Source of the DNA: Cupriavidus respiraculi
Lineage (GTDB): Bacteria; Pseudomonadota; Gammaproteobacteria; Burkholderiales; Burkholderiaceae
DNA length: 64,000 nucleotides
Direction of reading: 5' to 3'
Assembly: GCF_914271545.1 (NCBI RefSeq)
Contig: NZ_CAJZAH010000002.1
Span: forward strand, 1,488,001-1,552,000
Shown here: piece by piece, positions 49,988-59,362 of the stretch
Numbering within the stretch: position 1 is the first letter of the stretch
Layout of the letters: each line of letters opens with the position of its first letter
Notes under the pieces: model-generated
The model's database searches: none
What the model saw: only the letters and a program-made list of their open reading frames with translations
What the model was told of the DNA's origin: nothing
Position numbers and translations under genes: made by a program

Positions 49988-52117
49988 ATGTCCTCCATCC
50001 AGAACACCGCCTTCCCGCGCCGCGCGCCGCTGGCCGCCGCCGCCCTGCTTGTCGCCACCAACGCCTTTGCGCAGGCCAACCCGTCCGCCCCAGCCCCGGC
50101 CTCCACCGCCGCGCCCGCCACGCTCAACGAAGTGGTGGTCACCGCCAATCCGCTGGGCAGCGCCCTCAACGAAATGGTCGCCCCGGTTTCGGTGCTGCAG
50201 GGCGACGGCCTGACGCTGCGCCAGGGCAGCACCATCGGGGAAACGCTGGACCGCCTGCCGGGCGTGTCGACCACTTACTTCGGCCCCAACGCGAGCCGCC
50301 CGGTGATCCGCGGCCTCGATGGCGACCGCATCAAGATGCTGCAGAACGGCGGCGCCACCATCGACGCCTCGACGCTGTCCTACGACCACGCCGTGCCCAT
50401 CGACCCGCTGGTGGCCGAGCGCATCGAAGTGGTGCGCGGACCGGCCGCGCTGATGTACGGCGGCAACGCGCTCGGTGGCGTGGTCAACGTCATCGACAAC
50501 CGCATCCCCAAGGAGCCCATCGAGGGCGTGACCGGCGCGCTGGACCTGGGCGCCACCATCGACGGGGACGCGGCCCGCAACGCCAGTGCGCTGATCGAGG
50601 CCGGCAACGGCCGCTTCGCCGTGCATGCCGATGCCTTCGCCCGCAAGACGAGCGACCTGCGCATTCCCGGCTATGCCCGCAGCGCGCGCCTGCGCGAGAG
50701 CCAGCCGCTGGCCGAAGGCGAGACCGAAGTCTCCGGCCGCCTGCCGAACACCAACGCCAACCAGGAAGGCGGCGCGCTGGGCGGCTCCTATACCTGGGCG
50801 GACGGCTTCGTCGGCGCCAACTACAGCACCTATCGCAACGACTACGGCACGCCGGCCGAGGAGGGCGTGCGCCTGGACATGAAGCAGGACCGCTTTGCGC
50901 TGGAAGGCGAGGCCCGCAACCTGTCCGCCAACACCCGCGGCCTGTTCGAATCGGTCAAGGCCAAGGTCGGCTTCACCGACTACGAGCACCGGGAGATCGA
51001 GGACGGGGAGACCGGCACGGTCTTCAAGAACCGCGGCTGGGATGCCCGTTTCGAGGCCCGCCACGCCAATATCGGCGGCATGTCGGGCGTGATCGGCACC
51101 CAGTTCGGCGCCACGCGCTTCTCGGCGCTGGGCGAGGAAGCCTTCGTGCCGAGCACCGATACCGACAACGCGGCGCTGTTCGTCTTCGAGGAACTGCCGC
51201 TGGACGCCAATGGCGACCTGAAGCTGAACCTTGGCGGACGCCTGGACCACAGCAAGGTCAAGGCGCGGGCGAACGGCAACGAGCGCTTCGCGGACGCCGA
51301 GCGCAGCTTCAACGCCACCAGCGCCTCCGCGGGGCTGCTCTACAAGCTGGCGCCGGCCTGGTCGCTGACGTCGAACGTCGCGTACACCGAGCGCGCGCCG
51401 ACGTTCTACGAGCTCTACGCCAACGGCCCCCATGTGGCCACCGGCGCGTGGGAACAGGGCGATCCGAACGCGAACAAGGAACGCGCGACCTCGCTGGACC
51501 TGGGCGTGCGCTTCCGGCAGGGCGACCACAGCGCCGGCGTGTCCGGCTACTACAGCCGCTTCTCGAACTACCTCGCGCTGTCGAACACCGGCAATGCGCG
51601 CGACGAGGAGGGCAACCTGGTCGAGCCCGGCAGCGAGGGCGCGCTGCCCGAGCTGCGCTACCTCGGCGTACCCGCGACGCTGTACGGCTTCGAGGCCGAA
51701 GGCAAGACCCGCCTCGCCCGCCGGCTGCTGGGCAGCGGCGACACGCTGGACTTCGAGGCCCGGGCCGACTACGTGCGCGGCGAGAACCGCGAGACCGGCG
51801 AGCCGCTGCCGCGGCTGTCGCCGCTGCGGCTGGCCGGCGCGCTGGTCTATGGCGCGGGCGCGTTCGGCGCGCGCGTGGACGTGACCTGGTCCGCGCGGCA
51901 GAGCCGCGTGCCGGCCAACGACACGCCGACCGATGCCTACACCATGCTGGGCGTGGCGCTCACCTACAAGATCAAGAGCGGCCGCACACAGACGCTGCTC
52001 TATGTGCGCGGCGACAACCTGACCAACGAGGAGGCGCGCAGCGCCACCTCCCTGCTGCGCGACATCGCGCCGCTGGCGGGCCGCAGCGTCAAGATCGGGA
52101 TGCGCACGACGTTCTGA
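49988..52117 (+). CDS. znuD: TonB-dependent receptor, ZnuD-like
   Basis: 709 residues with a signal peptide ending at NAFAQ. The TonB box area NEVVVTANP is followed by the plug domain (LDRLPGVSTTYFGPNASRPVIRGLDGDRIKML) and a beta-barrel ending in Phe. Its plug and context fit ZnuD zinc receptors of the outer membrane, a Zur target in other bacteria. It follows the small exported protein by 140 bases and closes the zinc cluster. Heme or another metal cannot be ruled out. Confidence 0.8.
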   Translation: MSSIQNTAFPRRAPLAAAALLVATNAFAQANPSAPAPASTAAPATLNEVVVTANPLGSALNEMVAPVSVLQGDGLTLRQGSTIGETLDRLPGVSTTYFGPNASRPVIRGLDGDRIKMLQNGGATIDASTLSYDHAVPIDPLVAERIEVVRGPAALMYGGNALGGVVNVIDNRIPKEPIEGVTGALDLGATIDGDAARNASALIEAGNGRFAVHADAFARKTSDLRIPGYARSARLRESQPLAEGETEVSGRLPNTNANQEGGALGGSYTWADGFVGANYSTYRNDYGTPAEEGVRLDMKQDRFALEGEARNLSANTRGLFESVKAKVGFTDYEHREIEDGETGTVFKNRGWDARFEARHANIGGMSGVIGTQFGATRFSALGEEAFVPSTDTDNAALFVFEELPLDANGDLKLNLGGRLDHSKVKARANGNERFADAERSFNATSASAGLLYKLAPAWSLTSNVAYTERAPTFYELYANGPHVATGAWEQGDPNANKERATSLDLGVRFRQGDHSAGVSGYYSRFSNYLALSNTGNARDEEGNLVEPGSEGALPELRYLGVPATLYGFEAEGKTRLARRLLGSGDTLDFEARADYVRGENRETGEPLPRLSPLRLAGALVYGAGAFGARVDVTWSARQSRVPANDTPTDAYTMLGVALTYKIKSGRTQTLLYVRGDNLTNEEARSATSLLRDIAPLAGRSVKIGMRTTF

Positions 52118-52141
52118 CCCGGTCCGGCACTGGCGGCCGCT

Positions 52142-53107
52142 TCAGGCGGCCAGCCGGTGCTCCAGCACGGCCGGCTCGCGGTCGGCGAGGATCGCATGCA
52201 GCGACGCCAGGTCGCGCGGATCGGGGTCGAGCCACGCGTCGAGGTTCTCGCGCCGGATCGGCACGATGCAGCGATCGTGGCCGGCCGCCGCCACTTCGGG
52301 CGGCGGCTCGTCGGTGATCGCGGCGAACGAGAACAGGTCCGGCTCGCCATCGCGCCCCTTGTGGAACGACCACAGGCAGGCCACCAGCATCTCGCGCGCT
52401 GGCCGCGGGCGGAATTCCAGCACCACGTTCTGCGGACGCTCGCCCTCGCGCAGCTCCCGGTGCTCGACCCGGTGGCGCGGGACGTTCTCGAAGAAGGCAT
52501 TGACGACCAGGATGCCGTGGCGATAGCCGAACAGCTCCCGCCACGCGCCTTCCAGCGCGTCGCGCCGCGCGTTGTACGTGCCCGGCTTGCGCTTTTCCAT
52601 CTCCTCGGTCCAGCCGGGCAGCCGGCACTGGTAGCGCATCGGTACCAGCTTGCGCTGGCCGTCCTTGACCACCATCACCGGGGCATAGTGGCCCGGAAAG
52701 ATGCGCGCGTCGTCGGCCGCCGGCGCGGTGCGCCGCAGGTCGGCCAGGTTGCGCTGCGCCCGCGCGATCTTGTCGGCGGCGATCCGCCGGTCGTTTTCGG
52801 CCTTCTTCGTGATTCGCGCGGCCAGGGCTCGTTCGGCCTCGGCCAGCCGCGTGCGCTGCTGGAACAGTTCGGCCTCGAAGGCGTTGGCCAGCTCGCGGTC
52901 GCCGGCCTCCACGAGACCGGCGAGCTCGCGCTCCCGTTCGTCCCGCGGCTGGGCCAAGGCGGCGCGCATCGCCTTGGGAATGCGGTGCCATCCCCCGTCG
53001 CGGCGCCGGGTCCAGAACAGTTCGACGAAACGCTCGAAGCTGAGCACCGCGCCGTACTCCCGGGAGAACCGGCGGAAGTCGGCTTCGATCTGCGCGGAGT
53101 AACACAT
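52142..53107 (-). CDS. SRAP (HMCES/YedK-family) protein with coiled-coil insert
   Basis: 321 residues. The catalytic cysteine is C2 after Met removal (MCYSAQ). The conserved later parts include GYRHGILVVNAFFENV and LEFRPRP, FSFAAITDEP, as in SRAP proteins that crosslink to abasic sites in single-stranded DNA. Residues about 60-125 are charged and helical (Glu/Arg/Ala-rich), likely a coiled coil not present in YedK. It is separate from its neighbours. Confidence 0.8.
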   Translation of the reverse strand: MCYSAQIEADFRRFSREYGAVLSFERFVELFWTRRRDGGWHRIPKAMRAALAQPRDERERELAGLVEAGDRELANAFEAELFQQRTRLAEAERALAARITKKAENDRRIAADKIARAQRNLADLRRTAPAADDARIFPGHYAPVMVVKDGQRKLVPMRYQCRLPGWTEEMEKRKPGTYNARRDALEGAWRELFGYRHGILVVNAFFENVPRHRVEHRELREGERPQNVVLEFRPRPAREMLVACLWSFHKGRDGEPDLFSFAAITDEPPPEVAAAGHDRCIVPIRRENLDAWLDPDPRDLASLHAILADREPAVLEHRLAA

Positions 53108-53320
53108 GGATGGCCTCCCTGGCGGCATGGGTGCTAACGCGGGCGCGCGCAACGCCATCATGCCATCGTCCACCGCCCTGCCGGCGGGCGCGCGCAAAGC
53201 CCGTGCTACAGTCGAACCTCCCAATCGGCCGGTGCCCGCCCCGCGCGGCGCCGCCTTCCGACGAGCAAACAGCCCGGCACGTACCGGGCGCCGTCGATAA
53301 ACTTCAGCCAGATCATTCCC

Positions 53321-54664
53321 GTGACAGCACTTTCCCTCGACGCATTCCTGGCCGGCGTTTCCCGGCGCGACCCCGACCAACCTGAATTCCTCCAGGCCGT
53401 GAAGGAAGTCATGATGACCCTGTGGCCGTTCGTCGAGCGAAATCCGCGCTATGGCCAGCAGGCGCTGCTGGAGCGGCTGGTGGAACCCGAGCGGATCATC
53501 CAGTTCCGCGTCGCATGGGTCGACGACCGCGGCCAGGTGCAGGTCAACCGGGCGTTCCGCGTGCAGCACAGCTCGGCCATCGGTCCGTACAAGGGCGGCA
53601 TGCGCTTTCACCCGACGGTGAACCTGTCGGTGCTCAAGTTCCTCGGCTTCGAGCAGACCTTCAAGAACGCGCTGACCACGCTGCCGATGGGCGGCGGCAA
53701 GGGCGGCTCGGACTTCGATCCCAAGGGCAAGTCGGACGGCGAGGTGATGCGCTTCTGCCAGGCGCTGATGACCGAGCTGCACCGCCACCTGGGCCCGGAC
53801 ACCGACGTGCCCGCAGGCGACATGGGCGTGGGGGCGCGCGAGGTCGGCTTCATGGCCGGCATGATGAAGAAGCTGACCAACGACGCGGCGTGCGTGTTTA
53901 CCGGCAAGGGGCTGGCGTTCGGCGGCTCGCTGATGCGCCCCGAAGCCACGGGCTATGGCGCGGTCTATTTCGCGCGCGAGATGCTGCACCGCCGCGGGCG
54001 CGAGTTCGACGGGCTGCGCGTGCTGATCTCCGGTTCGGGCAATGTCGCCCAGTACGCCGCCGAAAAGGCCATCGAGCTGGGCGCCAAGGTACTGACGCTG
54101 TCCGACTCCGGCGGCGTGCTGCACTACCCGGACGGCATCGACGCCGAGCAGCTGGCGGAGCTGATGACCTTCAAGAACGAGCAGCGCGGCCGCCTGCAGG
54201 ACTTCGCGCAGGCGCGCGGACTGCGCTTCGAGCCGGGCCGCACGCCGTGGCACGTGCCGGCGGACGTCGCGCTGCCGTGCGCGACGCAGAACGAGCTGAA
54301 CGCCGACGACGCGCGCACGCTGCTGGCCAACGGCGTGTTCTGCGTGGCCGAGGGCGCCAACATGCCCTCCACGCTCGAGGCGGTGGACGTGTTCCTTGCC
54401 GCGCGCATCCTGTACGCACCGGGCAAGGCCAGCAACGCCGGCGGCGTGGCCACCTCGGGACTCGAAATGGCGCAGAACGCCATGCGCCTGTCCTGGCATC
54501 ACGCCGAGGTCGACGAGAAGCTGCACGCGATCATGAAGGACATCCACCAGAACTGCATCCACCACGGCCAGAAGGAAGACGGCTATATCAACTACGTCGA
54601 GGGCGCCAACGTGGCGGGCTTCGTCAAGGTGGCCGACGCGATGCTGGCGCAGGGCGTCATCTAG
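53321..54664 (+). CDS. gdhA: NADP-type glutamate dehydrogenase
   Basis: 447 residues. It catalyses 2-oxoglutarate plus ammonia to glutamate. The active-site region GGGKGGSDFDPKGKSD with the catalytic lysine lies near residue 125, GPYKGGMRFHP is upstream, and the nucleotide-binding part has ISGSGNVAQYAAEKA. The start is GTG 53321 (first residues TALSLDAFLA); there is no good ribosome site and no in-frame ATG nearby. Length matches hexameric GDH. Confidence 0.95.
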   Translation: MTALSLDAFLAGVSRRDPDQPEFLQAVKEVMMTLWPFVERNPRYGQQALLERLVEPERIIQFRVAWVDDRGQVQVNRAFRVQHSSAIGPYKGGMRFHPTVNLSVLKFLGFEQTFKNALTTLPMGGGKGGSDFDPKGKSDGEVMRFCQALMTELHRHLGPDTDVPAGDMGVGAREVGFMAGMMKKLTNDAACVFTGKGLAFGGSLMRPEATGYGAVYFAREMLHRRGREFDGLRVLISGSGNVAQYAAEKAIELGAKVLTLSDSGGVLHYPDGIDAEQLAELMTFKNEQRGRLQDFAQARGLRFEPGRTPWHVPADVALPCATQNELNADDARTLLANGVFCVAEGANMPSTLEAVDVFLAARILYAPGKASNAGGVATSGLEMAQNAMRLSWHHAEVDEKLHAIMKDIHQNCIHHGQKEDGYINYVEGANVAGFVKVADAMLAQGVI

Positions 54665-54831
54665 CGCCCCGGCGCGCATGGGCGGCCCCGCAACCGCGGT
54701 GCGCCGCGCACCCGCGCGGGGCATCCGGAGCCTCGCCGCGGTGCAGCGCGGCACGCGGGTCTATCCGTCTTGACACCCCTGGAGGCCGCTCCCGACAATG
54801 CGGCCACACCACCACCTCACAGGGGTCTTCG

Positions 54832-56412
54832 ATGCAATCCGTTCGTCGTTCGCTGCGTGCCGCGGCGCTGGCCACAAGCCTTGCCTTCGGCGTCGCCGCC
54901 CTGCCCGTGCAGGCGGCAGGGCTGACCATCGGCCTGTCCGGCGATATCACCTCCCTCGACCCGCACTATCACAACGTCACGCCCAACGCGAACGTGGCCG
55001 AGCACATGTTCGAGACGCTGATCGCGAAGGACGAGAAGATGCGCTTCAAGCCGGCGCTGGCGACGAGCTGGAAGGCGGTCGACGACACCACGTGGGAAGT
55101 GAAGCTGCGCCCCGGCGTGAAATTCCACGACGGCAGCGAGTTCACGTCGGCCGACGTCGTGTACTCGCTGAACCGGCCCGCCACGGTCAAGAACAGCCCC
55201 TCGCCGTACACCATCTACACCAAAGGCTTCAAGGACATCGCCGCAGTCGACAAGCTGACCGTGCGCATCACCACCAACGGCCCTTACCCGCTGGTGCCGA
55301 ACGACCTGTCGACCATCTACATGGTGTCGAAGAAGGCCGCCGAGAACGCCAGCAGCGACGACTTCAACAGCGGCAAGGCGATGATCGGCACCGGACCCTA
55401 CAAGTTCGCCGCGTTCCGCAAGGGCGATCGCGTGGAACTCACCCGCAACGACGCCTACTGGGGCAGCAAGCCGGAGTGGGATACCGTGTCGCTGCGCATC
55501 CTGACCAACGACGCGCCGCGCGTGGCGGCGCTGCTGGCCGGCGACGTGCAGGTGATCGAGAACGTGCCCACCTCGGACGTGCGCAAGCTCTCCGGCGATG
55601 CCAACGTCTCGGTGTTCAAGGTGCCGACGTTCCGCATGATGTACCTGCACCTGGACAGCAATCGCGACGTCTCGCCGTTCGTGGCCGACAAGAGCGGCAA
55701 GCCGCTGGCGAAGAACCCGCTCAAGGATGCGCGCGTGCGCGAGGCCATCTCCAAGGCCATCTCGCGCCAGGCCATCGTCGAGCGCGTGATGGAAGGCGCG
55801 GCAGAGCCCACCGGGCAACTCGTCAACAGCACGCTGTTCGGCCATGTGCCCAACCTCAAGCCCGACGCGCTGGACGCGGCCGGCGCGAAGAAGCTGCTGG
55901 CCGAGGCCGGCTATCCCGAAGGCTTCCAGCTGACGCTGCACGCGCCGAACAACCGCTACGTCAACGACGAGCAGGTGGCGCAGGCGATCGCCTCGATGCT
56001 GACCCGCATCGGCATCCAGACCCGCGTCGAGGCGATGCCGTCGGCGACGTTCTTCACGCGCGCCAACAAGCTGGAATTCTCCTTCATGCTGGCCGGCTGG
56101 GGCGCGGATACCGGCGAGGCCGGCTCGTCGCTGAAGTCGCTGCTGGCGACCTATGACACGGCCAAGGGCTGGGGCGCCTCCAACCGGGGCCGCTACAGCA
56201 ATCCGGCGCTGGACGCCAAGCTGACCACGGCGCTGACGACCATCGACGACAAGGCACGCGAGAAGCTGCTGCAGGAAGCCACCGAGATCGGCGTCAAGGA
56301 CTATGGCGTGATCCCGCTGTACTACCAGATCAACGTCTGGGCGGCCAAGAAAGGCTACAAGGTGATCCCGCGCCAGGACGAGCGCACCTACGCGTTCAGC
56401 ATCACGCGCTGA
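54832..56412 (+). CDS. ABC-type dipeptide/oligopeptide-binding protein
   Basis: 526 residues from the ATG at 54832, after AGGGG. A signal peptide ends at VQAAG. LTIGLSGDITSLDPHYHN and MIGTGPYKFAAFRKGDRVELTRNDAYWG are hallmark segments of family 5 solute-binding proteins (DppA/OppA type). No permease or ATPase gene is next to it, so partners are elsewhere. The peptide or other ligand is unknown. A terminator follows. Confidence 0.9.
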   Translation: MQSVRRSLRAAALATSLAFGVAALPVQAAGLTIGLSGDITSLDPHYHNVTPNANVAEHMFETLIAKDEKMRFKPALATSWKAVDDTTWEVKLRPGVKFHDGSEFTSADVVYSLNRPATVKNSPSPYTIYTKGFKDIAAVDKLTVRITTNGPYPLVPNDLSTIYMVSKKAAENASSDDFNSGKAMIGTGPYKFAAFRKGDRVELTRNDAYWGSKPEWDTVSLRILTNDAPRVAALLAGDVQVIENVPTSDVRKLSGDANVSVFKVPTFRMMYLHLDSNRDVSPFVADKSGKPLAKNPLKDARVREAISKAISRQAIVERVMEGAAEPTGQLVNSTLFGHVPNLKPDALDAAGAKKLLAEAGYPEGFQLTLHAPNNRYVNDEQVAQAIASMLTRIGIQTRVEAMPSATFFTRANKLEFSFMLAGWGADTGEAGSSLKSLLATYDTAKGWGASNRGRYSNPALDAKLTTALTTIDDKAREKLLQEATEIGVKDYGVIPLYYQINVWAAKKGYKVIPRQDERTYAFSITR

Positions 56413-56445
56413 TGCGCGGGCGCCGTCGCGGCGCCCGCAGCGGTA

Positions 56446-56480
56446 AGGGCCGGTCCTTGGCGAGGGGCCGGCTTTTTTTA
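56446..56480 (+). terminator. Intrinsic terminator after the peptide-binding protein gene
   Basis: A GGGCCGG.../...GGCCGGC stem followed by T7, about 35 bases after the stop. Confidence 0.75.
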
Positions 56481-56493
56481 CGCCCGTTACGCC

Positions 56494-57057
56494 TTACGCG
56501 CCGTCGCGGGCTCGCGTACCGAACGATTCCGGCACCAGCGAGTACACCGCGGCCGCGCACGGCACGCCATGCAGCACCAGCCGGTTGCGCGCGATGCATT
56601 CGAGCAGCGCGCCGGTTTTCTCGGCGACGCGCCGGCTCGCCGCGTTGTGCTCGGCGGCGATGATTTCCACGCGCGTCAGGCGCAGGCGGTGAAAGCCGTA
56701 GCAGGCCATCAGCACCGCCGCCCTTGTGGCCAGCCCCTGCCCCTGCCGGCTCTGCCGGATCCAGTAGCCCAGGTTGGCCATGCCGTGCTCGGGCGCGAGC
56801 TGGTTCAGCGCGACGCCGCCGAACAGCTCGCGGCCATCGGGCGAGAACACGCCGATATCGTAGGAATAGCCGGCCGCCAGGTTCTCGCCGCACAGCTCCA
56901 CCCACAGCCGCGCATCGCGCACGCTGTAGTCGGGATGCGCCCACGGCATCCAGCGCGACAGCGTCGGCACCGACTCGCGCACCGCGGTGGCGAACTGGCC
57001 CGCGTCGGAATAGCGGAATGGCCGCAGCGAAAAGCCGGCGCCGTGCAGCGGCAGCAT
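56494..57057 (-). CDS. GNAT-family N-acetyltransferase (RimJ/RimL type)
   Basis: 187 residues from the ATG at 57057, preceded by GAGGGCC. LRPFRYSDAGQFATAV opens the fold, GYWIRQSRQGQGLATRAAVLM holds the acetyl-CoA loop and VEIIAAEHNAASRRVAEKTGA the late helix. The acceptor is unknown; this branch includes ribosomal-protein acetylases. An upstream ATG (57087) would overlap the MBL-fold gene. Confidence 0.85.
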   Translation of the reverse strand: MLPLHGAGFSLRPFRYSDAGQFATAVRESVPTLSRWMPWAHPDYSVRDARLWVELCGENLAAGYSYDIGVFSPDGRELFGGVALNQLAPEHGMANLGYWIRQSRQGQGLATRAAVLMACYGFHRLRLTRVEIIAAEHNAASRRVAEKTGALLECIARNRLVLHGVPCAAAVYSLVPESFGTRARDGA

Positions 57058-57067
57058 GCCGTGGCCC

Positions 57068-58000
57068 TCAGTCCCGGTTGACAACATCGTCGCCGTCCCT
57101 GGTAGCCGCGCCCGCCTTGTCCAGCGCGGCGATCACGTCGTCGGCGATCTGCGCCAGCGTGCGGTCCGCCATGTAGCGCGCCTGGATGCGCAGCATCAGC
57201 GGCGCCTGCGCCATCCACCCGAGCAGCGCGGCCCGCGTCATGCGGCGCTGCTCCAGCAGCTTGAACTTGACCAGCACCTTCAGCGCATGCGAGGCGTTGC
57301 GCAACGGATCGGCGCGCAGGTACGCCAGGCGTCCGCCGGCGCGTTCCAGCGCCGCGCCGACGTCGGCGAACGGGCGGCCATGGCCCGGAATCACCAGCCG
57401 CACATCGAGCGCCGCGATACGCTCGAGCACCGCCGCCTGCTCGGCGAAGCCGCTTTCGCCATCGAGCTCGGGAAAGATCACGCCGAAGCCGTGCTCCCAC
57501 AGCGCGTCGCCCGAGATCAGCAGGCGCTCCTGCGGCGCGAACAGCATCACCGCGTGCGGATCGTGCCCCGGGGCGGCAATCACCTGCCAGTCGATGCCGG
57601 CAAGCCGCATCACGGCGCCATCCGCGAGCAGGCCGTCGAAGGTGAAGCGGTCGCACTGCTGGCCGGTGGCGCGATAGGTCAGCGCGTCGACGTCCCAGCG
57701 CGACACCGCGTCGGCTTCCGCGGCGGGAATCCAGGTGGAAGGCGCCCATTGCCGCTGCAGCAGCGCGTTGCCGCCGCAGTGGTCCGAATGCAGGTGGGTG
57801 TTGATCAGGCGCTCCAGCGGCCGGCCGGCGAGGCCCGCCTGCACCAGCGCCAGCGTCTGCGGGGCGTGCGACACGTAGCCGGAGTCGACCAGCGCCGCGC
57901 CGCCATCGTCGACGAACAGCACGTTGTTGGCCGACAGCCAGCCGCGTTCGAAGACCTGCATGCCGGCGGGCAGCGCAAGGGCGGAGGCGGTGGCCATCAT
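57068..58000 (-). CDS. MBL-fold metallo-hydrolase
   Basis: 310 residues. The zinc-binding motif THLHSDHCGG is near residue 70, followed by APGHDPHA and SGDALW. Two ATGs (58000, 57997) are possible starts; 58000 overlaps the DUF1289 stop as ATGA. It belongs to the glyoxalase II-like branch; the substrate is not readable. Part of a compact minus-strand run from the leucine-degradation genes. Confidence 0.85.
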   Translation of the reverse strand: MMATASALALPAGMQVFERGWLSANNVLFVDDGGAALVDSGYVSHAPQTLALVQAGLAGRPLERLINTHLHSDHCGGNALLQRQWAPSTWIPAAEADAVSRWDVDALTYRATGQQCDRFTFDGLLADGAVMRLAGIDWQVIAAPGHDPHAVMLFAPQERLLISGDALWEHGFGVIFPELDGESGFAEQAAVLERIAALDVRLVIPGHGRPFADVGAALERAGGRLAYLRADPLRNASHALKVLVKFKLLEQRRMTRAALLGWMAQAPLMLRIQARYMADRTLAQIADDVIAALDKAGAATRDGDDVVNRD

Positions 58001-58263
58001 CGCGAAGGGTCGACAGGGGATTGCACGGTGCCCGCGGCGCGCGCCGGCAGAGCCCGCCAGATGGCGCGTTTGTCCGCATCCGGGCGCGTGCCCCAGCCGG
58101 CGATCTCCTCCAGCGTGCGCAGGCACCCCTCGCAATAGCCGTTCGCATCCATGCGGCAGATATTGCGGCAGGGCGAAGGCACCGGGCTGGCGTGCTGCGC
58201 CGCGGCGGCGCCGCGCGTCAGGTCGGCGACGAGGTCGGCAAGAAAGTCGGGATCGGCGGGCAT
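57997..58263 (-). CDS. DUF1289 family protein
   Basis: 88 residues from the ATG at 58263. CRNICRMDANGYCEGCLRTLEEIAGW is the DUF1289 signature, four cysteines that probably bind a metal. Its stop overlaps the start of the MBL-fold gene. Function unknown. Confidence 0.85.
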   Translation of the reverse strand: MPADPDFLADLVADLTRGAAAAQHASPVPSPCRNICRMDANGYCEGCLRTLEEIAGWGTRPDADKRAIWRALPARAAGTVQSPVDPSR

Positions 58264-58370
58264 GGAGGTTGTGCTGGTGTCACCGCGAAGTGTAGCGCCA
58301 ACGCGGCCCCGGAGCGGATATGGCGCCGCTTTTTGCGCTACGCCGTGCTGCCGTCTACCCGTTCCCCCGC

Positions 58371-58817
58371 TCAGCCGCGCGCGGATTCCTGCTGGCGCGC
58401 GACCTTGGCCGCCAGCCTGTCGTTGAAGCGGGCGGCATCGATCAGATGGCGCTCGTGCACGCCCTCGGAAATCTTGTCCTCGCCGTCCCACGCGCTCAGT
58501 TCGAAGCGCAGCTTGCGGCCCTCGATGGCGACCAGCTCGCCCTTGACCGTGATGGTCATGCCGGCGGGCGTCGGCGCCAGATGGGAGAAGCTGACCAGCG
58601 TGCCCAGCGACTGCTCGCGCGGCCAGTCCAGGTGTTCCAGCAGCATCTGCAGGCAGGCGCACTCCATGATGCCGACCATATAGCCGGTGGCGAGCACGTC
58701 GGGCATGTCGGCGCAGCCGGGGATGTCGTCGTACAGATTGGGCACGGTGGCCTTGGGCGGCACGGTGTACTGCCAGGTGAAGGTCTGGCCCGCGGCCAGC
58801 GGCGGTCTCGTCGTCAT
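58371..58817 (-). CDS. FlK-like hotdog thioesterase
   Basis: 148 residues. VLATGYMVGIMECACLQML followed by VSFSHLAPTPAGMTITV follows fluoroacetyl-CoA thioesterase FlK: T44, E52 and H79 match its catalytic Thr42, Glu50 and His76. So an acyl-CoA thioesterase is expected, though selectivity for a fluorinated substrate is not implied. The ATG overlaps the YbaK stop. In the leucine-degradation neighbourhood an acyl-CoA from branched-chain metabolism is the natural guess. Confidence 0.8.
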   Translation of the reverse strand: MTTRPPLAAGQTFTWQYTVPPKATVPNLYDDIPGCADMPDVLATGYMVGIMECACLQMLLEHLDWPREQSLGTLVSFSHLAPTPAGMTITVKGELVAIEGRKLRFELSAWDGEDKISEGVHERHLIDAARFNDRLAAKVARQQESARG

Positions 58818-59326
58818 GCGCTCTCCTGCGCGACATCGGCCACTTCCGCGCCGGTCATGGCCTGCAATTGCTGCGGCGTGAGATTGAACACCGCGTGCGG
58901 ATGCCCCGCGGCGGCCCACAGGCTGTCGTAGCGGAACAGGTCCCGGTCCAGCAGCATCACCGGCGCCACCGCATGGCCGATCGGGCAGACGCCGCCGATG
59001 GCATAGCCGGTCTTCTCGCGCACGAAGCGGGCGTCGGCCTTGCCCAGCGCCCCGACGCGCGCCGCCACCTTGGCTTCGTCGACGCGATTGCCGCCGCTGG
59101 CGATCACCAGCACCGGCGCATCGTCGGCCAGGCGCCGGAAGATGATCGACTTGGCGATCTGCTCGACCTGGCAGCCCAGGCCGGCGGCGGCCTCGGCCGA
59201 GGTCTTGCCGCTGGCGGGCAGCATCACGATGGGCCGGTCGTGGCCCAGGGCGGCCAGCAGGCCGGCCACGCGCCGCGCGGCGTCCGGAAGCGCTTCGCCG
59301 GCGGCATTCGCTGCGGGGTTCTGCAT
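58814..59326 (-). CDS. YbaK/EbsC-family aminoacyl-tRNA deacylase
   Basis: 170 residues. QIAKSIIFRR, VLVIASGGNRVD and KTGYAIGGVCPIGH are YbaK/ProX signatures; these proteins hydrolyse misacylated tRNAs in trans. It overlaps the thioesterase by four bases. Confidence 0.88.
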   Translation of the reverse strand: MQNPAANAAGEALPDAARRVAGLLAALGHDRPIVMLPASGKTSAEAAAGLGCQVEQIAKSIIFRRLADDAPVLVIASGGNRVDEAKVAARVGALGKADARFVREKTGYAIGGVCPIGHAVAPVMLLDRDLFRYDSLWAAAGHPHAVFNLTPQQLQAMTGAEVADVAQESA

Positions 59327-59362
59327 GCGGGAAGTCTCCTGTTCTCGTTTTCGCCGGCGCGC

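Noticed and set aside
47831-51529. Very long minus-strand open frame (over 1,200 codons) opposite the second GTPase gene and the ZnuD-like receptor gene
   Set aside because: Antisense to recognised genes and without any domain; same high-GC shadow effect.
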